Positions 63,480 to 64,000 of a DNA stretch of 64,000 bases are shown one piece after another. Each line of letters opens with the position of its first letter. Within the stretch, counting starts at the first letter, position 1. Origin of the DNA: CAYJBP01 sp964372025 (GTDB lineage: Bacteria > Bacillota > Dehalobacteriia > UBA4068); the NCBI GenBank assembly GCA_964372025.1, contig CAYJPF010000002.1, forward strand, positions 1 through 64,000, given 5' to 3'. The notes under the pieces were generated by a model that did not search any database, had not been told where the DNA came from, and saw nothing but the letters and a program-made list of their open reading frames with translations. The translations under genes and the position numbers were made by a program.

Positions 63480-64000
63480 CATTAGGTTTTTTATCCTAAT
63501 CTCTACGCATTTCTGCGTAGTCCAGCATACATCATCGCTTCACAGCGTTGGGCACTCGTGGGGTAATTATTAGTGACTTCTTCATACCCTATGCGTTGAA
63601 CCTTCTCCATACTAATTAGTCTTCAGGAGCTTGGCTGCTTTTAAGTGATTTTCCCTATAATAAGGTTTTTACCATCTAATAGGCGTTATCCTATCTGCTT
63701 CTAAATACTTTTCAGTAAGTAAGCGGTACTTATTATTTTACAGGACGTTCCAGCAATTCACCCAATTTTAATTCGACCATTATTTAAATTGCCACCTAAA
63801 TCCATAGGCTGTGTTGTACTTAGGTAGATTGTTACAACACTTTTGAATAGGACTATATGCACTTTTGTTAATAGATCTCGCAGCTTCTCTAATCGCAGGG
63901 AATTCTGCTAATACTTTCCCAGTATAACGATCTATTTTTAATACTGTTTTACCACGACTATAGTGACTATTATATTTAGTACTGCACCACTCTAAATTAT
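63480..64000 (-). ncRNA. Group I intron in the ATPase gene (partial)
   Basis: On the minus strand the conserved group I core segments are visible: AATTGGGTGAATTGCTGGAA (near 63745-63765), GCAGCCAAGCTCC (near 63625-63640), GAAGGTTCAACGCATAGGG (63587-63605), and GACTACGCAGAAATGCGTAG (near 63500-63522). The 3' end is predicted at G 63480, next to the exon reading KQTQWKDLA. The 5' splice site is off the window. An endonuclease gene lies in its 5' part. Confidence 0.85.
63780..64000 (-). CDS. HNH/NUMOD1 homing endonuclease, C-terminal part
   Basis: The C-terminal 73 residues of an endonuclease that starts outside the window. It begins in NLEWCSTKYNSHY, the end of an HNH_3-type domain, followed by a NUMOD1 DNA-binding repeat (VLKIDRYTGKVLAEFPAIREAARS, then SPIQKCCNN and GFRWQFK). 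It ends in TAA at 63780-63782, before the intron core, so it occupies a different loop from the endonuclease in the capsid intron. Confidence 0.82.
   Translation of the reverse strand, partial: NLEWCSTKYNSHYSRGKTVLKIDRYTGKVLAEFPAIREAARSINKSAYSPIQKCCNNLPKYNTAYGFRWQFK

Noticed and set aside
1..64000. TAG recoded to glutamine, as in some crAss-like phages
   Set aside because: TAG occurs at natural gene ends with overlapping or adjacent starts (5099, 5872, 15965, 44761) and is not found inside conserved domains.
1..64000. CRISPR array, integrase or attachment site
   Set aside because: No regularly spaced direct repeats and no recombinase were seen, so there is no sign of lysogeny in this window.

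Overview
The window is part of an AT-rich, tailed double-stranded DNA phage genome of the crAss-like type (order Crassvirales), which points to a Bacteroidetes host. This rests on gene content and order: a crAss-type capsid, neck and tail series, a 3747-residue virion protein with an HEAFH zincin and the DFDAD RNA polymerase motif, and a divergently oriented replication block with family A DNA polymerase, ThyX and a TOPRIM primase. Start codons follow A/T-rich leaders and no Shine-Dalgarno pattern is evident, as is usual for Bacteroidetes phages.

The key to reading the window is that TGA encodes tryptophan (as in translation table 4) while TAA and TAG are stops. With the standard code most structural genes fall into pieces and some vanish. 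With TGA as Trp they become single ORFs whose motifs run across the TGA codons: the C-terminal WIHIS of the M15 peptidase, motif C of DNA polymerase I, the N-terminal third of ThyX, and the DTGA active site of a retropepsin. No tRNA was seen, so the suppressor tRNA must lie elsewhere in the genome.

Left block (1-44761, plus strand), late genes: an SGNH-hydrolase tail fibre and M15 lysin; small accessory and membrane genes, including a zincin-like protein, a Dps-like DUF5856-type protein and a spanin-like protein; a scaffold candidate; the major capsid protein, split by a group I intron carrying an HNH endonuclease; head/neck proteins and a DEDDy exonuclease; ring proteins; a 1885-residue tail hub protein; three mid-size virion proteins; and two giant virion proteins (RNA polymerase/zincin, and a PD-(D/E)XK-containing protein). 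A bidirectional terminator at 44772-44814 separates the converging blocks.

Right block (44813-64000, minus strand), early genes: ThyX, dNMP kinase, DNA polymerase I, a retropepsin-like protease, a class II ribonucleotide reductase with an HNH intein in its active-site NPCGE motif, two PD-(D/E)XK nucleases, then a seven-gene amidoligase / glutamine amidotransferase / ATP-grasp cluster (54400-61204), primase, a likely single-stranded DNA-binding protein, and the 3' exon of a Sak4-like ATPase gene interrupted by a second group I intron that runs off the window.

The most interesting features are the amidoligase cluster, which looks like a phage-encoded machine for building or attaching an amide-linked compound or peptide tag; the three self-splicing elements in essential genes; and the uneven use of recoded TGA, which is frequent in many late genes, absent from the capsid gene, and nearly absent from the early genes at the right.
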